Origin: CADEED01 sp963839685
GTDB lineage: Bacteria > Pseudomonadota > Gammaproteobacteria > Steroidobacterales > Steroidobacteraceae
Length of the DNA stretch: 64,000 nt
Direction: 5' to 3'
Assembly (NCBI GenBank): GCA_963839685.1
Contig: CAWIVS010000010.1
Coordinates: forward strand, 124,001 to 188,000
The translations under genes were made by a program, and so were the position numbers. Within the stretch, counting starts at the first letter, position 1. Every line of letters starts with the position of its first letter. Shown here piece after piece: positions 7,887 through 18,101 of the stretch. The notes under the pieces are model-generated. The model saw only the letters and a list, made by a program, of their open reading frames with translations, made no database searches and was not told the origin of the DNA.

Positions 7887-10646
7887 ATGATGCATGACAA
7901 AGTTTCAGTGCTACTTCAGAGCGGTAGTATCCCGATCTCGCAGCGGCGTACCTGTGTATTGGTCTTGGGCATGCATCGCTCAGGCACGTCAGCGCTTGCG
8001 CGTGTGCTTAATCTACTTGGCTGCGATCTGCCGAAAACGTTGATGCCGGCGAACAAAGGCAACGAGGCGGGGCACTGGGAATCACAGGCCGTTTCGCAGC
8101 TGAATGATCGACTGCTCTCGTCGGCGGGTTCTTCCTGGGACGACTGCCTGGCCTTCAATCCCGACTGGTTCTCATCACCGAAGGCCGCGCAGTTTCATGA
8201 AGAGGCTCTGGAGGTGCTGGACAAGGAGTTCGGCAATTCGCGTCTGTTCGTGATGAAGGATCCGCGCATTTGCAGACTTGCGCCCTTCTGGTTCAACGTG
8301 TTGGCGGCGCACGGCACTGTGCCGCGGGTCATCCTGCCCCTGCGCAGCCCGCTGGAAGTTGCGATGTCGCTGACGGCCCGCGACGGCCTGACGCCCGCGC
8401 TGGGACACCTGCTGTGGCTGCGTCACGCGCTGGAAGCTGAGTTCGCAACCCGAGGACGGGAACGCTTTTTCACCAGCTATGACGGATTGCTCAAGAACTG
8501 GGCTTCGGTCGCGGTGCAAGCCGCCGAAGCGCTCGAGCTGTCGTGGCCGCGCCAGTCTGCCCGAGTAGACGCTGAAGTTGTCGCATTTCTCGACAAGAAG
8601 CGACGCCACCACGAAGAGTCAATCGCAGACACCCTTGGAAATCCGCAGTTGGCAACCTGGCTGCGCGACTCATTCCGGATCTTCGCTGATTGGGCGACGG
8701 CCGGAGAGAGGCAGCAGGATTTCGCTCAGCTCGATCGTGTACGTGCGGAGTTCGACATCGCGGCGCCTGCTTTTGCCGGGATCATCGTGTCCAATCGTGC
8801 AGCAATTCAGAAAAGTGCGAAGCTCCAGGCCGAACATAAATCGCTGACGGAAGCCGTCCAGACGGGCGAGCGCACCATCGCCGAACTTCGTATCAAGCTC
8901 GAGGAGACGACGAAGGAAACCGCCGCACAAGCCGCGAGGCAGCACGAGTTCGAAGTTGCCGTCGACTCGACGCGACAGAAACTGGCCGCTCAGGAAGCGG
9001 TGGCCGTCGCAATTGCTGTGGAGCGCGACGCGCTAAAAGGCGCGGTGAGGATCGCCGAAGAGGCGCGTCAGGCAGCGAGTGCGAAACTTAAAACCGAACT
9101 GGAAGCGCTAACAAAAGTTGTCCAGGCGGACGAAAGCACGATCGATGGCCTGCGAACCAAGCTCGAGGAGACCGAGAAGGAAGCCGACGCACAAGCCGCG
9201 AGACTGCGCGAAGTCGAAGTTTCCGTCGACTCGACGCGACAGAAACTGGCCGCTCAGGAAACCGTGGCCGTCGCAATTACCGCAGAGCGCGATGCGCTGA
9301 AAGACGCGATGAGGATCGCCGAAGAGGCGCGTCAGGCAGCGAGTGCGAGACTTCAAATCGAACTGGAAGCGCTAACAAAAGTTGTCCAGGCGGACGAACG
9401 CACGGTCGCTGGCCTGCGGACCAAGCTCGGGGAAACGGAGAAGATTGCTGCTGCGCACTCCGTGAAAGTGCAGGAGCTCGAAGGTGCAATCACTTTCATC
9501 CAACAGAAATCGATCGCTCAGGAGGCAGTCGTCGCCAAAGCGTCGGCTGATCGAGATGCTCTTGCAGGTGCATTGAGAGACTCGCAAGAGGCGCTCGACC
9601 AGTCGACGCAAAAGGTGCAGCTGCTGGAGACCGAGATCAATGTCGCGCGTGCGCGAGAGCAAGATTACGCGCAGACACTCACAGCGGCTCGACTCTCGAA
9701 TGAAGAGCTGACCAAAAAGCTGGTGCAGTCTGACGATTGGATATTCCGTCTCTCGGGTGAGCGCGTAGCACTCGAGCGGCGCCTGTCAGAGCACGCAGCC
9801 AGTCTGGCGCTGCTCAACAAGAAAGAAGAGCTGCTCTTGGGGCACAACGCTGCGATGCTGCTTCGCGTCGACGAGTCCGAGAGAGGGATCGCGTCGATAC
9901 GATTGGAGCTGACCAACAAAGAACTGGCCATCGAGGAAGCAAACACGGCAAGGAAGGCGGTCGAGTGGCGTCTGTCCGAGCGCTTCGACGAGATCGCTGC
10001 CCTGAGCCAGCGTTTGCGCGAAAAAGACAAGGAAAATGCCGTTACACGTGGAGACTCCGAGGCGGTCATTTCCCTGCGCAGGCAGTTGGCCGAGAAAGAC
10101 AATGCGCTCGCCCAGGCGAAAGGCGCCAGCCAGAAATCTGCCGCACAACTTGCGAAACGGTTCGACGAAATTGCTGCACTGACTCAGGCGTTACGTCAAA
10201 AGGAAGACGTCCTGCGTGAGAAGGCAGGTGAATCGGCCGCTGCGCACGGGAACGTAACGCGACTCGAAGCCGAGAAGAAGGAGGCGGAGTCGCAGCTCAC
10301 CGAGCGATTCGTCGAAATCGCGCGGTTGACGCGCATCGTAAGTGAAGCAGAGGCGGCAGCAAGAAGAGCGCAAGCGCAGAGCAACTGGCTTCGCGAGACC
10401 GCATCGATTCTTGCTAACGGCTCCCGCACGTTCAAAGGCAAGTTGTCTGCCTGCCTGCCCGCTGCGTGGCGCCGCGCGCGGCAAATGGATCACCTCAAAC
10501 AAAGTGGACTCTTCGACGCGGAGGCGTACTTCTCGAGCAACCCCGATGTCGCGAAGTCGACGCAGGACCCGCTCCGTCACTATCTGCGCCACGGTTTGCT
10601 GGAAGACCGGCCACTCAGCGTCAGCGCCAAGGGTGAAGCGAAATGA
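7887..10646 (+). CDS. Sulfotransferase-like protein with long coiled coil and C-terminal PDV/HY module
   Basis: Residues 20-290 form a sulfotransferase-type P-loop domain. LGMHRSGTSALARVL matches the 5'-phosphosulfate loop, and later KDPRICRLAPFW and LPLRSPLEV match the 3'-phosphate side. About residues 310-850 are almost pure heptad coiled coil, including 88-residue tandem repeats (8820-9611). The last 50 residues contain SGLFDAEAYFSSNPDV and DPLRHYLRHGLLEDRPLS, a short module also found in the next gene and in 14557-16897. The frame could open at a TTG at 7881, but the ATG at 7887, ten bases after GGAG, is the better start. Its stop overlaps the next gene as ATGA. Likely role: sulfation of the capsule, with the coiled coil and module recruiting partners; the role of the coiled coil is inference. 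Confidence 0.75.
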   Translation: MMHDKVSVLLQSGSIPISQRRTCVLVLGMHRSGTSALARVLNLLGCDLPKTLMPANKGNEAGHWESQAVSQLNDRLLSSAGSSWDDCLAFNPDWFSSPKAAQFHEEALEVLDKEFGNSRLFVMKDPRICRLAPFWFNVLAAHGTVPRVILPLRSPLEVAMSLTARDGLTPALGHLLWLRHALEAEFATRGRERFFTSYDGLLKNWASVAVQAAEALELSWPRQSARVDAEVVAFLDKKRRHHEESIADTLGNPQLATWLRDSFRIFADWATAGERQQDFAQLDRVRAEFDIAAPAFAGIIVSNRAAIQKSAKLQAEHKSLTEAVQTGERTIAELRIKLEETTKETAAQAARQHEFEVAVDSTRQKLAAQEAVAVAIAVERDALKGAVRIAEEARQAASAKLKTELEALTKVVQADESTIDGLRTKLEETEKEADAQAARLREVEVSVDSTRQKLAAQETVAVAITAERDALKDAMRIAEEARQAASARLQIELEALTKVVQADERTVAGLRTKLGETEKIAAAHSVKVQELEGAITFIQQKSIAQEAVVAKASADRDALAGALRDSQEALDQSTQKVQLLETEINVARAREQDYAQTLTAARLSNEELTKKLVQSDDWIFRLSGERVALERRLSEHAASLALLNKKEELLLGHNAAMLLRVDESERGIASIRLELTNKELAIEEANTARKAVEWRLSERFDEIAALSQRLREKDKENAVTRGDSEAVISLRRQLAEKDNALAQAKGASQKSAAQLAKRFDEIAALTQALRQKEDVLREKAGESAAAHGNVTRLEAEKKEAESQLTERFVEIARLTRIVSEAEAAARRAQAQSNWLRETASILANGSRTFKGKLSACLPAAWRRARQMDHLKQSGLFDAEAYFSSNPDVAKSTQDPLRHYLRHGLLEDRPLSVSAKGEAK
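8820..9611 (+). repeat. Three 264-bp tandem repeats encoding 88-residue coiled-coil units
   Basis: Unit starts at 8820, 9084 and 9348 are exactly 264 bases apart and all begin with K/R-L-x-x-E. The first two units share near-identical blocks such as STRQKLAAQE and RIAEEARQAASA. The third keeps LEALTKVVQADE at its start and then diverges. The reading frame is preserved through all units, which indicates duplication within the coding sequence under selection for the coiled coil. Confidence 0.9.
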
Positions 10647-12169
10647 CGGGTGTGAGCGCGAGGGACGTCGCGACCATCAAGACATCTGGCCTGTTCGACG
10701 AGGCCTGGTATCTCGATCAGTACCCAGACGTCAGGAAGCTAGGGATGGATCCGGTGGAGCACTACCTCTGGATCGGAACTCTGCTCAAGCGCAATCCATC
10801 GCCAAGATTCGATGCCGTGGTGTATCTCGACGCGAACGACGACGTGGCCGCAGGAGGGGTCAACCCGCTTTTGCACTACGCCCGCTGGGGCAGGGCAGAA
10901 GACCGCCCGGTTTCGATGGTCGTGGATGTGGCGATGCCGGCTGCAAAATCGATTCGCAAGGGCACGGACAAACCCGTCGTTGTTTATGAGAGCCACAATC
11001 TCAAACAACAAGGCGCGCCAAATAGTTTGTTCGAAATAGCGGCGGGCATGAAACGGCGAGGGAATTTCCTGCCAGTTCTCTTTGCGAATTCGACCGGTCC
11101 GCTCGTCGAGCAGTACCGGGCCAGAAATATTGACGCCGTCATGCACGGCGTTTCGCAAAACAGACTGAAGGATCCCGCGTCCCGGCTGAGGTATGTCCAG
11201 TCTCTCGGGGACTTCTACGTGCGAAATCGTGCGTCGTTGGTGCACGTCAATACCCTGCAGAACTTCCACTGCGTCTTGGCGGCGGATCACGTAGGCATTC
11301 CGGTCGTCTGGAATATCCGCGAGAGTGAAGATCCGCATACTTACTACGACTATTTGCCGCCCGATCTTCGCGAGATCGCATATTCGTGTTTCGGGAAAGC
11401 CAGCGCTGTCGTGTTTGTTGCCGAAGCCACGCGAAAGCTGTGGCAGCCACGACTGACAGGTCTGGTCGACAACCTGGCGATCCTGAATGGGATCGATACC
11501 GACCGAATGATGAAGTTTGTTTACGGCGCGAATCGACCGGCACTTCGCGCGGCGCTGGGAATCAGCGAATCCGATTTGCTGTTCCTGAACGTCGGCACAG
11601 TCTCGGAGCGTAAAGGCCAGCAAGACCTGGTCGCCGGCTTGCGGCAACTGGATAGCGAGACGCGTCGACGAGTGGTCCTCGCAATCGTGGGCTTTAACTC
11701 GTCGGACTATTCGAAACGCACGATGACGGACCTGGAGACGCTTCGAAAAGAAGGTGTGCGCATGCACCTTCTTGAAGAATCTCCTGGCGAGGAAGACAGG
11801 CGCAAGGTCGCCGAGCTCTACATGGCCGCCGACGCCTTTGTTTTGACGTCACGGGTGGAGAGCTATCCGCGTGTGACTCTGGAAGCTATGGAGTTTGGAC
11901 TGCCTGTCATCTCGACTCCCTGCTTCGGTGTGGTTGAGCAGCTGATCGAGAAAGAAAGCGTGTTGTTCTACCAGGAAGGAGATGCTCAGCAGTTGGCTTC
12001 TCACATCCGCGCGCTTAGCCGCGACAAGCTGGAGCGGGAGAGGATGGGGCGTGCGGCCCATGCCCGGCTCAAACACCTGAATTCGTACGAGCAGATGCTG
12101 GCCGCATATGAATCTGTCTATCGGCGGGTCCTCGGCAAGTCAAAGCGCAGTCTCAAGGGAGCTGCCTGA
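10643..12169 (+). CDS. Family 4 glycosyltransferase with N-terminal PDV/HY modules
   Basis: The 508-residue protein starts with two copies of the short module: SGLFDEAWYLDQYPDV ... EHYLWIG, then FDAVVYLDANDDV ... NPLLHYARWG. From about residue 110 it is a GT-B enzyme of family 4. PVVWNIRESEDP lies in the N-terminal domain and LNVGTVSERKGQQDLV opens the donor domain. The donor-site EX7E-type region is VESYPRVTLEAMEFGLPVI. It probably transfers a hexose from a nucleotide sugar during capsule chain growth. The start overlaps the previous stop (ATGA), and its own stop overlaps the ATG of the next gene (TGATG), so the three are translationally coupled. Confidence 0.85.
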   Translation: MTGVSARDVATIKTSGLFDEAWYLDQYPDVRKLGMDPVEHYLWIGTLLKRNPSPRFDAVVYLDANDDVAAGGVNPLLHYARWGRAEDRPVSMVVDVAMPAAKSIRKGTDKPVVVYESHNLKQQGAPNSLFEIAAGMKRRGNFLPVLFANSTGPLVEQYRARNIDAVMHGVSQNRLKDPASRLRYVQSLGDFYVRNRASLVHVNTLQNFHCVLAADHVGIPVVWNIRESEDPHTYYDYLPPDLREIAYSCFGKASAVVFVAEATRKLWQPRLTGLVDNLAILNGIDTDRMMKFVYGANRPALRAALGISESDLLFLNVGTVSERKGQQDLVAGLRQLDSETRRRVVLAIVGFNSSDYSKRTMTDLETLRKEGVRMHLLEESPGEEDRRKVAELYMAADAFVLTSRVESYPRVTLEAMEFGLPVISTPCFGVVEQLIEKESVLFYQEGDAQQLASHIRALSRDKLERERMGRAAHARLKHLNSYEQMLAAYESVYRRVLGKSKRSLKGAA

Positions 12170-13862
12170 TGCAAGCGACACGTCCAGAGTCCGGCGCGCT
12201 GTTCGCCGCTGACGCCTGTCGATCCTCGTCATTTCCCGGACCGCGGAGAACATGACGCGGCTTCTGCAGGCAATCGCCGCGAATGATATTGGCGTCGATT
12301 ACGAAGTCCTCTGCTCCTGGAACGGGGATGAGGCTGAGGCGAAACGGATCCAGCGGGTTCCAGGTCAGGACTTTCGCCTGATCGAGCTGCGTCCCTACAA
12401 CTTCGCGAAGAACAATAACGCCGTCGCGCGACATGCCCGGGGAGACCTCGTTCTCTTCATCAACGATGATGTGATTCCTGATCGGGGCGCCATCCGCAAG
12501 GCGCTCGATGCAATTCGCAATCCGGCCGTTGGCATGGTTGGCATCAACCTGCGCTACACGAACGGGTTGCTGCAGCACGCCGGAGTGTTCTTCGACGACA
12601 CTGGGAAGCCGTATCACCGCTTCAAGCACAAGATCACCTGGGATGATGCGCGCGTCGCAAATGACATGTTTGTGCCGTGCATAACTGGCGCGTTCATTCT
12701 CATGCGACGTGCAGAGTTCGCGGCACTTGGCTTCGATGAACGCTTCAAAGTCTGCGGCGAAGATATCGCCCTGAACCTGGCCTATCGTGCGAAGTTCAAC
12801 CGGGAAATTCTCTACGTCGCAGGGGCGACAGCGATACATGTCGAGAACGCCACTCGAAAGAAGACCGGCGAGACCAAGACGCCGCCGGAGGACATGTCCC
12901 GCATCCTCACGTATTCCAGTCAACGACAGAATGGCAAGCCGCTGGTGGGCGTACAGCATCCACGAGTTCGCATCGTCACCGAGAAGCCGGGGTGGATCAT
13001 GCACCGCAAGGCCGAGGAGATTCAGAAGCATCTCGGCGCGGATCATGTTCGCATCAATGAGGATTGGCCGGACGCGGACATCCACTATTACATCAACTAT
13101 GGCTACTTCCGTGCGAAACCCGCCAAGGGCCTGACGGTTGCCAATTTCACGCACTACGACGCGGATCACCTGGCCGACAAATTCGTCGAGACCGCGCGCG
13201 TTGTAGATCACTGCGTTGCCGTGTCCAAAGCGACTGCCGACATCCTGAGGGATTTCGGAATCCCGGATGAAAAGATCACCACGATCGTCGTTGGAGCGGA
13301 CATCCAGTTCGAACCGAAGCTGACAATCGGAGTAGTTGGGCGCGTATATCCCGGCGGACGGAAAGGCGACGACATCGTCACCGCGCTGCTGGGCGATCCG
13401 GAAGTGACCGCGAAGGTTCGCATTGTCGCCTCCAAGGAAGGTTGGGGCGCGCCGGTGTGGAATCTTCCGGACCAGGCGGATTTCTACCGCGCCGTCGACT
13501 ACCTGCTCGTGCCCAGCCGCATCGAAGGCGGGCCGGTGCCGTTCATGGAAGCCCTGGCCTGCGGCACGATGAGCATCGCGCCTGAGATCGGGGTGATCCC
13601 GCAGTTTCCTCACGTCTCCTATCCGGTAGGAGACGTTGGCGCGTTGAAGAATGTCCTGCTGAGACTCGCTGATCAACACATCGGTCAGCGGCAGTTCTTG
13701 GCCTCGACCATGCGCAGCGTCAACTGGAGCGGCTGGGCGGCCGAACACGAAAAGGTGTTTCTGAATCTCCTGTGGCAGAAGCAAAATTCGCCGCTTCACC
13801 GCGTGCAAAAGACTGAACGCTCAATGACTGAGGATCGCGCCGTTTCGGCTGTCGCGATCTGA
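12169..13862 (+). CDS. Bifunctional GT2-GT4 glycosyltransferase (one frame break near 12210)
   Basis: The ATG at 12169 overlaps the preceding stop, but its frame closes after 28 codons. The glycosyltransferase frame is open only after a TGA near 12210, where it reads LSILVISRTAENMTRLL, the expected first strand of a GT2 domain. A single-base indel at about 12200-12215 therefore separates start from body. The GT2 domain continues with EVLCSWNGDE, the DxD-type LVLFINDDVIP and CGEDIALNLAY (to about residue 230 of the open part). A GT4-like domain follows, with IGVVGRVYPGGRKGDD and PSRIEGGPVPFMEALACG. Two catalytic domains in one chain suggest it adds two sugars or builds a disaccharide repeat. 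Sugar specificity cannot be read. Confidence 0.8.
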
Positions 13863-13895
13863 ATCAAACCAACTAATGATCTCGAGACTACAAAT

Positions 13896-14555
13896 ATGAA
13901 AGGCAACTCTGATTCACTGAGACAGCACAAGAACAAATGGGAAAATCTCGCCCAGGGAGACGATCGTTACTTTGTCCGATCAGTCGACCACGAGCAGTCG
14001 GATGAAGAGTATGAGGCGAGCGGGCAAGACAACGTGTCCCGCTTCATTCAGGGCGATCCCGTCATCTCCAGGCGTATCGCGCCATTCCAGGACAAGGTTG
14101 CCCTTGAAATCGGATGCGGTTCGGGCCGACTCACCAAGAGCTTGGCGCGCATCTTCAAGCACGTCGTCGCCGTTGATATCGCGCCGACCATGCTGGCCAA
14201 GGCACATGAGTTCGTCAACGCAGAAAACGTCACGTTTGTCGAAAGCGATGGAGCAAGCGTCCCCATTATTCCCGAGACAGTGGATTTCGCATTTTCGTTC
14301 ATTGTCTATCAGCACTTCCCTTCGGCACAGGCTGTCGAGCTTTCATTCGCCAACGTCCACCGGGCACTCCGTCGGGGAGGCCTGTTCAAGGTGCAGATTC
14401 GTGGGCAGAAGCATGCGGATAGCAAGCATTGGTCGTGGGGGCCGCACTACACGGAGGTCGACGCGCTAGGGCTTGCCTCAAGAACCGGGTTCAGCGTTCT
14501 CAATTCAGCCGGCGTCGGCAGTAGAAGCTACTGGCTCCTCCTGGAAAAGATCTGA
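13896..14555 (+). CDS. Class I SAM-dependent methyltransferase
   Basis: The 219-residue protein has the SAM-binding motif I LEIGCGSGRLTKSLA at about residues 66-80, an acidic end of strand 2 (VVAVDIAP) and the later FSFIVYQHFPS region of Methyltransf_11/25 proteins. There is no signal peptide. It lies between two glycosyltransferase genes in the capsule block, so O-methylation of a capsule sugar is the natural guess; nothing in the sequence fixes the substrate. The 33-base gap from the previous gene has only a weak ribosome site. Confidence 0.8.
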   Translation: MKGNSDSLRQHKNKWENLAQGDDRYFVRSVDHEQSDEEYEASGQDNVSRFIQGDPVISRRIAPFQDKVALEIGCGSGRLTKSLARIFKHVVAVDIAPTMLAKAHEFVNAENVTFVESDGASVPIIPETVDFAFSFIVYQHFPSAQAVELSFANVHRALRRGGLFKVQIRGQKHADSKHWSWGPHYTEVDALGLASRTGFSVLNSAGVGSRSYWLLLEKI

Positions 14556-14556
14556 A

Positions 14557-16897
14557 GTGACGACGAAGCTCCAGCTACCGGGGTTGCCACGGGCGACATC
14601 GATGCAGTCAAGGGCTCAGGACTGTTCGATGAAGCGTGGTACCTGAAGAAGTTTCCGGACGTGACGCATGCTCGGCATGGATGCGGCTGAGCACTACTTG
14701 TGGATCGGCGCGCGGCTGAGACGCAATCCGTCGCCTGCACTTCGACGGTAATGCCTACATCGCCGCCAATGAAGACGTCGCGGAATGCGGCGTCAATCCG
14801 CTGTTGCACTACGTCCGCTACGGCAAGGAAGAAGGACGAAGCTGGACGCAGGGCAGGAAAAACCGAAAAGCATTTCAGGAACGTGCCGCTGTACCGGCAC
14901 ATCCAGTCTACTTCCGGCGGATATCGAAGCGGAGATCATGCGGCTTCCTTTGCGGAGCGCCGCGCACGCCGTCGTCGATGTCGTTATTCCCGTCTATCGC
15001 GGAAAGAACGAGACGTTGTCGTGCATCTGGCACGCGCTGAAGTCTCCTAACATCACTCCTCATCAGGTCGTCGTGATCGACGACAAGTCGCCGGAGCCGG
15101 AATTGTCCGCCGCTCTGGAACGGCTTCGCAGAGGCGGGTCACATCCATCTGTTGAGGAACGACACCAACCTGGGTTTCGTCAAGACAGTCAATCGCGGAA
15201 TGCGCCTTCACGAGGACCGCGACGTCATTCTTCTCAACTCCGACACGGAAGTCTTTGGGGACTGGATCGACCGGCTGCACGCGATCGCTGGGCGACATCC
15301 TTCTTGCGGTACTTTGACGCCACTGACAAACAACGGAACGGTGTGCAGCTACCCGTTCTTTGCCGACCAGAATGACGGCACCCTGGAATTGCCGTTTGAA
15401 GAGCTCGACCGACTGGCGCGTGAAGTCAATCGGGGCGAGGTGGTGGAGACTCCCACTGCCGTGGGCTTCTGCATGTACATCAAGCGGAAGCTGATCCAGG
15501 AGATTGGCTGCTTCGATGACGAGGCATTCGGGCGCGGTTACGGAGAAGAAAATGACTTCTGTCTGCGCGGCCAGAAGGCCGGTTGGAAAGATCTGATCGC
15601 GACGGACACCTTCGTGCGCCACCTGGGCAGCGTCTCGTTCCAGGGCGAGAAAGCCGAGCTTGCGCGAAACAACTTGAGAGTGCTCGAAGCGAGACACCCG
15701 GGCTATCAGCAGAACGTCCGGTCTTACTTGCAGGAGGATCCTGCAAGAGCGCTGCGTGCGCGGCTCGATCTTGCCCGCCTCAAGCGGCTGAAGCGCGAAC
15801 GCAATGTGCTGATCATCAGTCACACGCGCGGCGGCGGCGTTGAGCGCTGCGTGCGCGACTCGATCATGAAACTCGAAGGCGAAGGCGCCGCCGTATTCGT
15901 CATGCAGGCTGTGAAGCAAGACCAACAGCTTGTCGTGCATTTCCATCCGCAGGCGCCTGATGTTCCCAATCTTGCGGCTCTCGATCTGCGCAAGGACGCG
16001 GATGAGATCATCCGGACGTGGAATGAGCTGTCCATTTCGGAAGTTCACATTCATCACGTCATCGACCATGGAGCGATCGGGGCCGCGAACATTCATGCCC
16101 TGATGAGCAAGTCGGGCATCCGCTTCGAGGTCACGATCCACGATTATTTCTGGATCTGTCCGCGTATCACATTGCACGATGAAACTGGCATTCACTGCGG
16201 TGAGCCGGATGACGCGGGCTGCAATTCCTGTCTCAGGAATCGAGGCGAGGTCTTCGGCGCACCGGATATTGCGACGTGGCGGAAAGACCATGGCGGCCTG
16301 CTGCGCGCCGCATCCAGGGTGCTCGTGCCCGACGCCGACGTGGCCGACAGAATGCTGCGGTACTTCCCGGATGTTCGCTTCGATGTCGCCCCTCATGAAG
16401 AGAGTAAGGAGCGTGAGAGCGTTCGAGCGATCCCGAGCGTTCAAGCCAGGGTACGCGTGGGTGTGCTCGGCGGCATATCCGATATCAAAGGCTTCGGTGT
16501 ACTTCTGAAGTGCGCCGCTGACGCGCGCTCGCGCGGTCTGCCGCTCGATTTCGTGGTAGTCGGGCACACCAGGGATGATCGAATCGCCCGCGCGGCGGGG
16601 ATCGATGTCACTGGAGCCTACGCGGAAGAGCAGCTCCAGCAAAAGATCGCGGCTGCGAATCTCGACGCCATATTCGTGTCGTCGACAGTCCCCGAAACGT
16701 ATTCCTACACCTTGTCTGCGGCACTGCAGACTGATCTTCCAATTGCGGTCTTCGACATCGGCGCGCCGGCACGCAGAGTTAGAGGCGCAAAGGGCACAGT
16801 CGCACTGCCTCTGGCTCTCGCCAGAAACCCGAGCACGCTCAACACAAAACTCCTGGAATGGCTGCGCAGTGAGTGCCAGTCGCACCATCCCGGATAA
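14557..16897 (+). CDS. PDV/HY-module GT2-GT4 glycosyltransferase (four or more frame breaks)
   Basis: Motifs run in order through several frames. SGLFDEAWYLKKFPDV (about 14608) is followed after a break at ~14670 by LGMDAAEHYLWIG. After another at ~14737 comes HFDGNAYIAANEDV ... NPLLHYVRYGKEEGR. A break between 14845 and 14930 leads to VDVVIPVYRGKNETL, the GT2 start. One at ~15133 leads to HLLRNDTNLGFVKTVNRGM, then ILLNSDTEVFG and GYGEENDFCLRG, and the frame stays open to 16897. The last third is a GT4-like domain (ISHTRGGGVERCVRD, RVGVLGGISDIKGFGVLL). The start is uncertain; a GTG at 14557 lies just after the preceding stop. Layout matches the two previous glycosyltransferases, as if one ancestral gene had been duplicated. 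The breaks look like sequence indels, not decay. Confidence 0.7.
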
Positions 16898-16909
16898 CGG
16901 ACTAATTCA

Positions 16910-18100
16910 ATGGATATGCTAGCAACACCCGCCGACCCGAAACTCGCGCCTGACGATGCTCCTGGCCCCATGGCGGTGTTCCTTCGCAAGGCCGGCCAGC
17001 TGATCCGCCGTCAAAAGCTGTTTTGCGCACTTGTGGTCGTGCCCGTGCTGCTGGCGATCGCCTACTACGGTCTGATCGCCTCCGACCAATACCTTTCGCA
17101 GGCGAGCTTCCTGGTCAAGAGCCCGGGCCAGCAGGGCGCCCAGGTCTCGACGCTTGCGAATCTCATTCAGACCACCGGCCTGTCGCGCGGGCAGGAGGAA
17201 ACCAATGCGGTGCTGGACTATGTACGTTCGCGCAATGCGCTCGAGGATCTGCAGAAGCGAATCGATGTGCGCTGCCATGTTCATGAGCCCGGCGGCGGAT
17301 CGCCTGGCGCGCTATCCATTTCCGTTGCGCGAAGACAAGTTCGAGAATCTCTACGACTACTACAAGAAGAAGGTCGAGGTCTATCTCGATACGGAGACCG
17401 GTTTGGCCGTGATTCGCGTCAAGGCGTTTTCCTCGTCAGATGCTCACACCATAGCTTCGGCACTTCTGAGTCTCAGCGAGGACCTGGTCAATCAACTCAA
17501 TGAGCGTGCTCACAAGCAGGGAATCATCGAGGCGGAGCGGCGAGTCATCGAGGCGGAGGAACGCGTGCGCAAAGCGGCCACGGCCATGACGAAGTTCCGC
17601 AACAAGCAGAGCCTGATCGATCCGAAACTGCAGGCGACCGGCATTCAAGAGATCGTCACCAAGCTGTCGACCCAAAAGGCGGACCTTCAGGCGCGGCTTG
17701 ATCGCATGACAAAGGCCGCGCCGGACAGCCCGAACGTTGACGTTCTGCGCAGTCAGATCGCGGCACTCACCCGTGAGATCGATAGTCAGACGCTGCGGAT
17801 GGCAGGCGGCGATGCTGCGCATCTCATCCAAGATGGGCGACTATGAGTATCTGACGCTGGAGCAGACCTTCGCCGCCCGGATGCTGGAGTCGGCCAACGC
17901 TTCGCTCGAGCTGGCGCGTGTCGAGTGCAGACAAGCAGCAGTTTTACCTGCAACGGGTAGTGGAGCCCAACGCGCCGGACCTGGCGCGTTATCCGCGCAG
18001 GCTCGCCTCGATATTCGTGGTGCTCGGCGTGGCGCTTTGCCTCTTCTTCATTGGCTGGATGCTGCTTGCCGGCATCATTGAGCACTCGCCGGAGCATTGA
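16910..18100 (+). CDS. kpsE: Capsule export inner-membrane protein, KpsE/CtrB family (three frame breaks)
   Basis: The protein is assembled from four stretches. The first (16910 to ~17272) has a cytoplasmic tail and the membrane segment FCALVVVPVLLAIAYYGLI, then SDQYLSQASFLVKSP. The second (to ~17808) contains RYPFPLREDKFENLYDYY, ETGLAVIRVKAF and coiled coil. The third (to ~17927) has GDYEYLTLEQTFA. The fourth ends with the second membrane segment RLASIFVVLGVALCLFFIGW and the stop at 18100. The whole is about 395 residues with two membrane spans, typical of KpsE/BexC/CtrB, which bridges the ABC transporter and the outer-membrane lipoprotein. The motifs are continuous, so the breaks are probably sequence errors. 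It starts the kpsE-M-T export group. Confidence 0.85.
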
Positions 18101-18101
18101 G

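Noticed and set aside
5858..7900. 680-codon open frame on the minus strand
   Set aside because: It is antisense to kpsC, has no family motifs and a composition typical of high-GC shadow frames.
12153..13808. 551-codon open frame on the minus strand
   Set aside because: Antisense to the GT2-GT4 gene, whose motifs are clear; no motifs of its own.
15053..16888. 611-codon open frame on the minus strand
   Set aside because: Antisense to the glycosyltransferase at 14557-16897; a shadow of GC-rich third positions.
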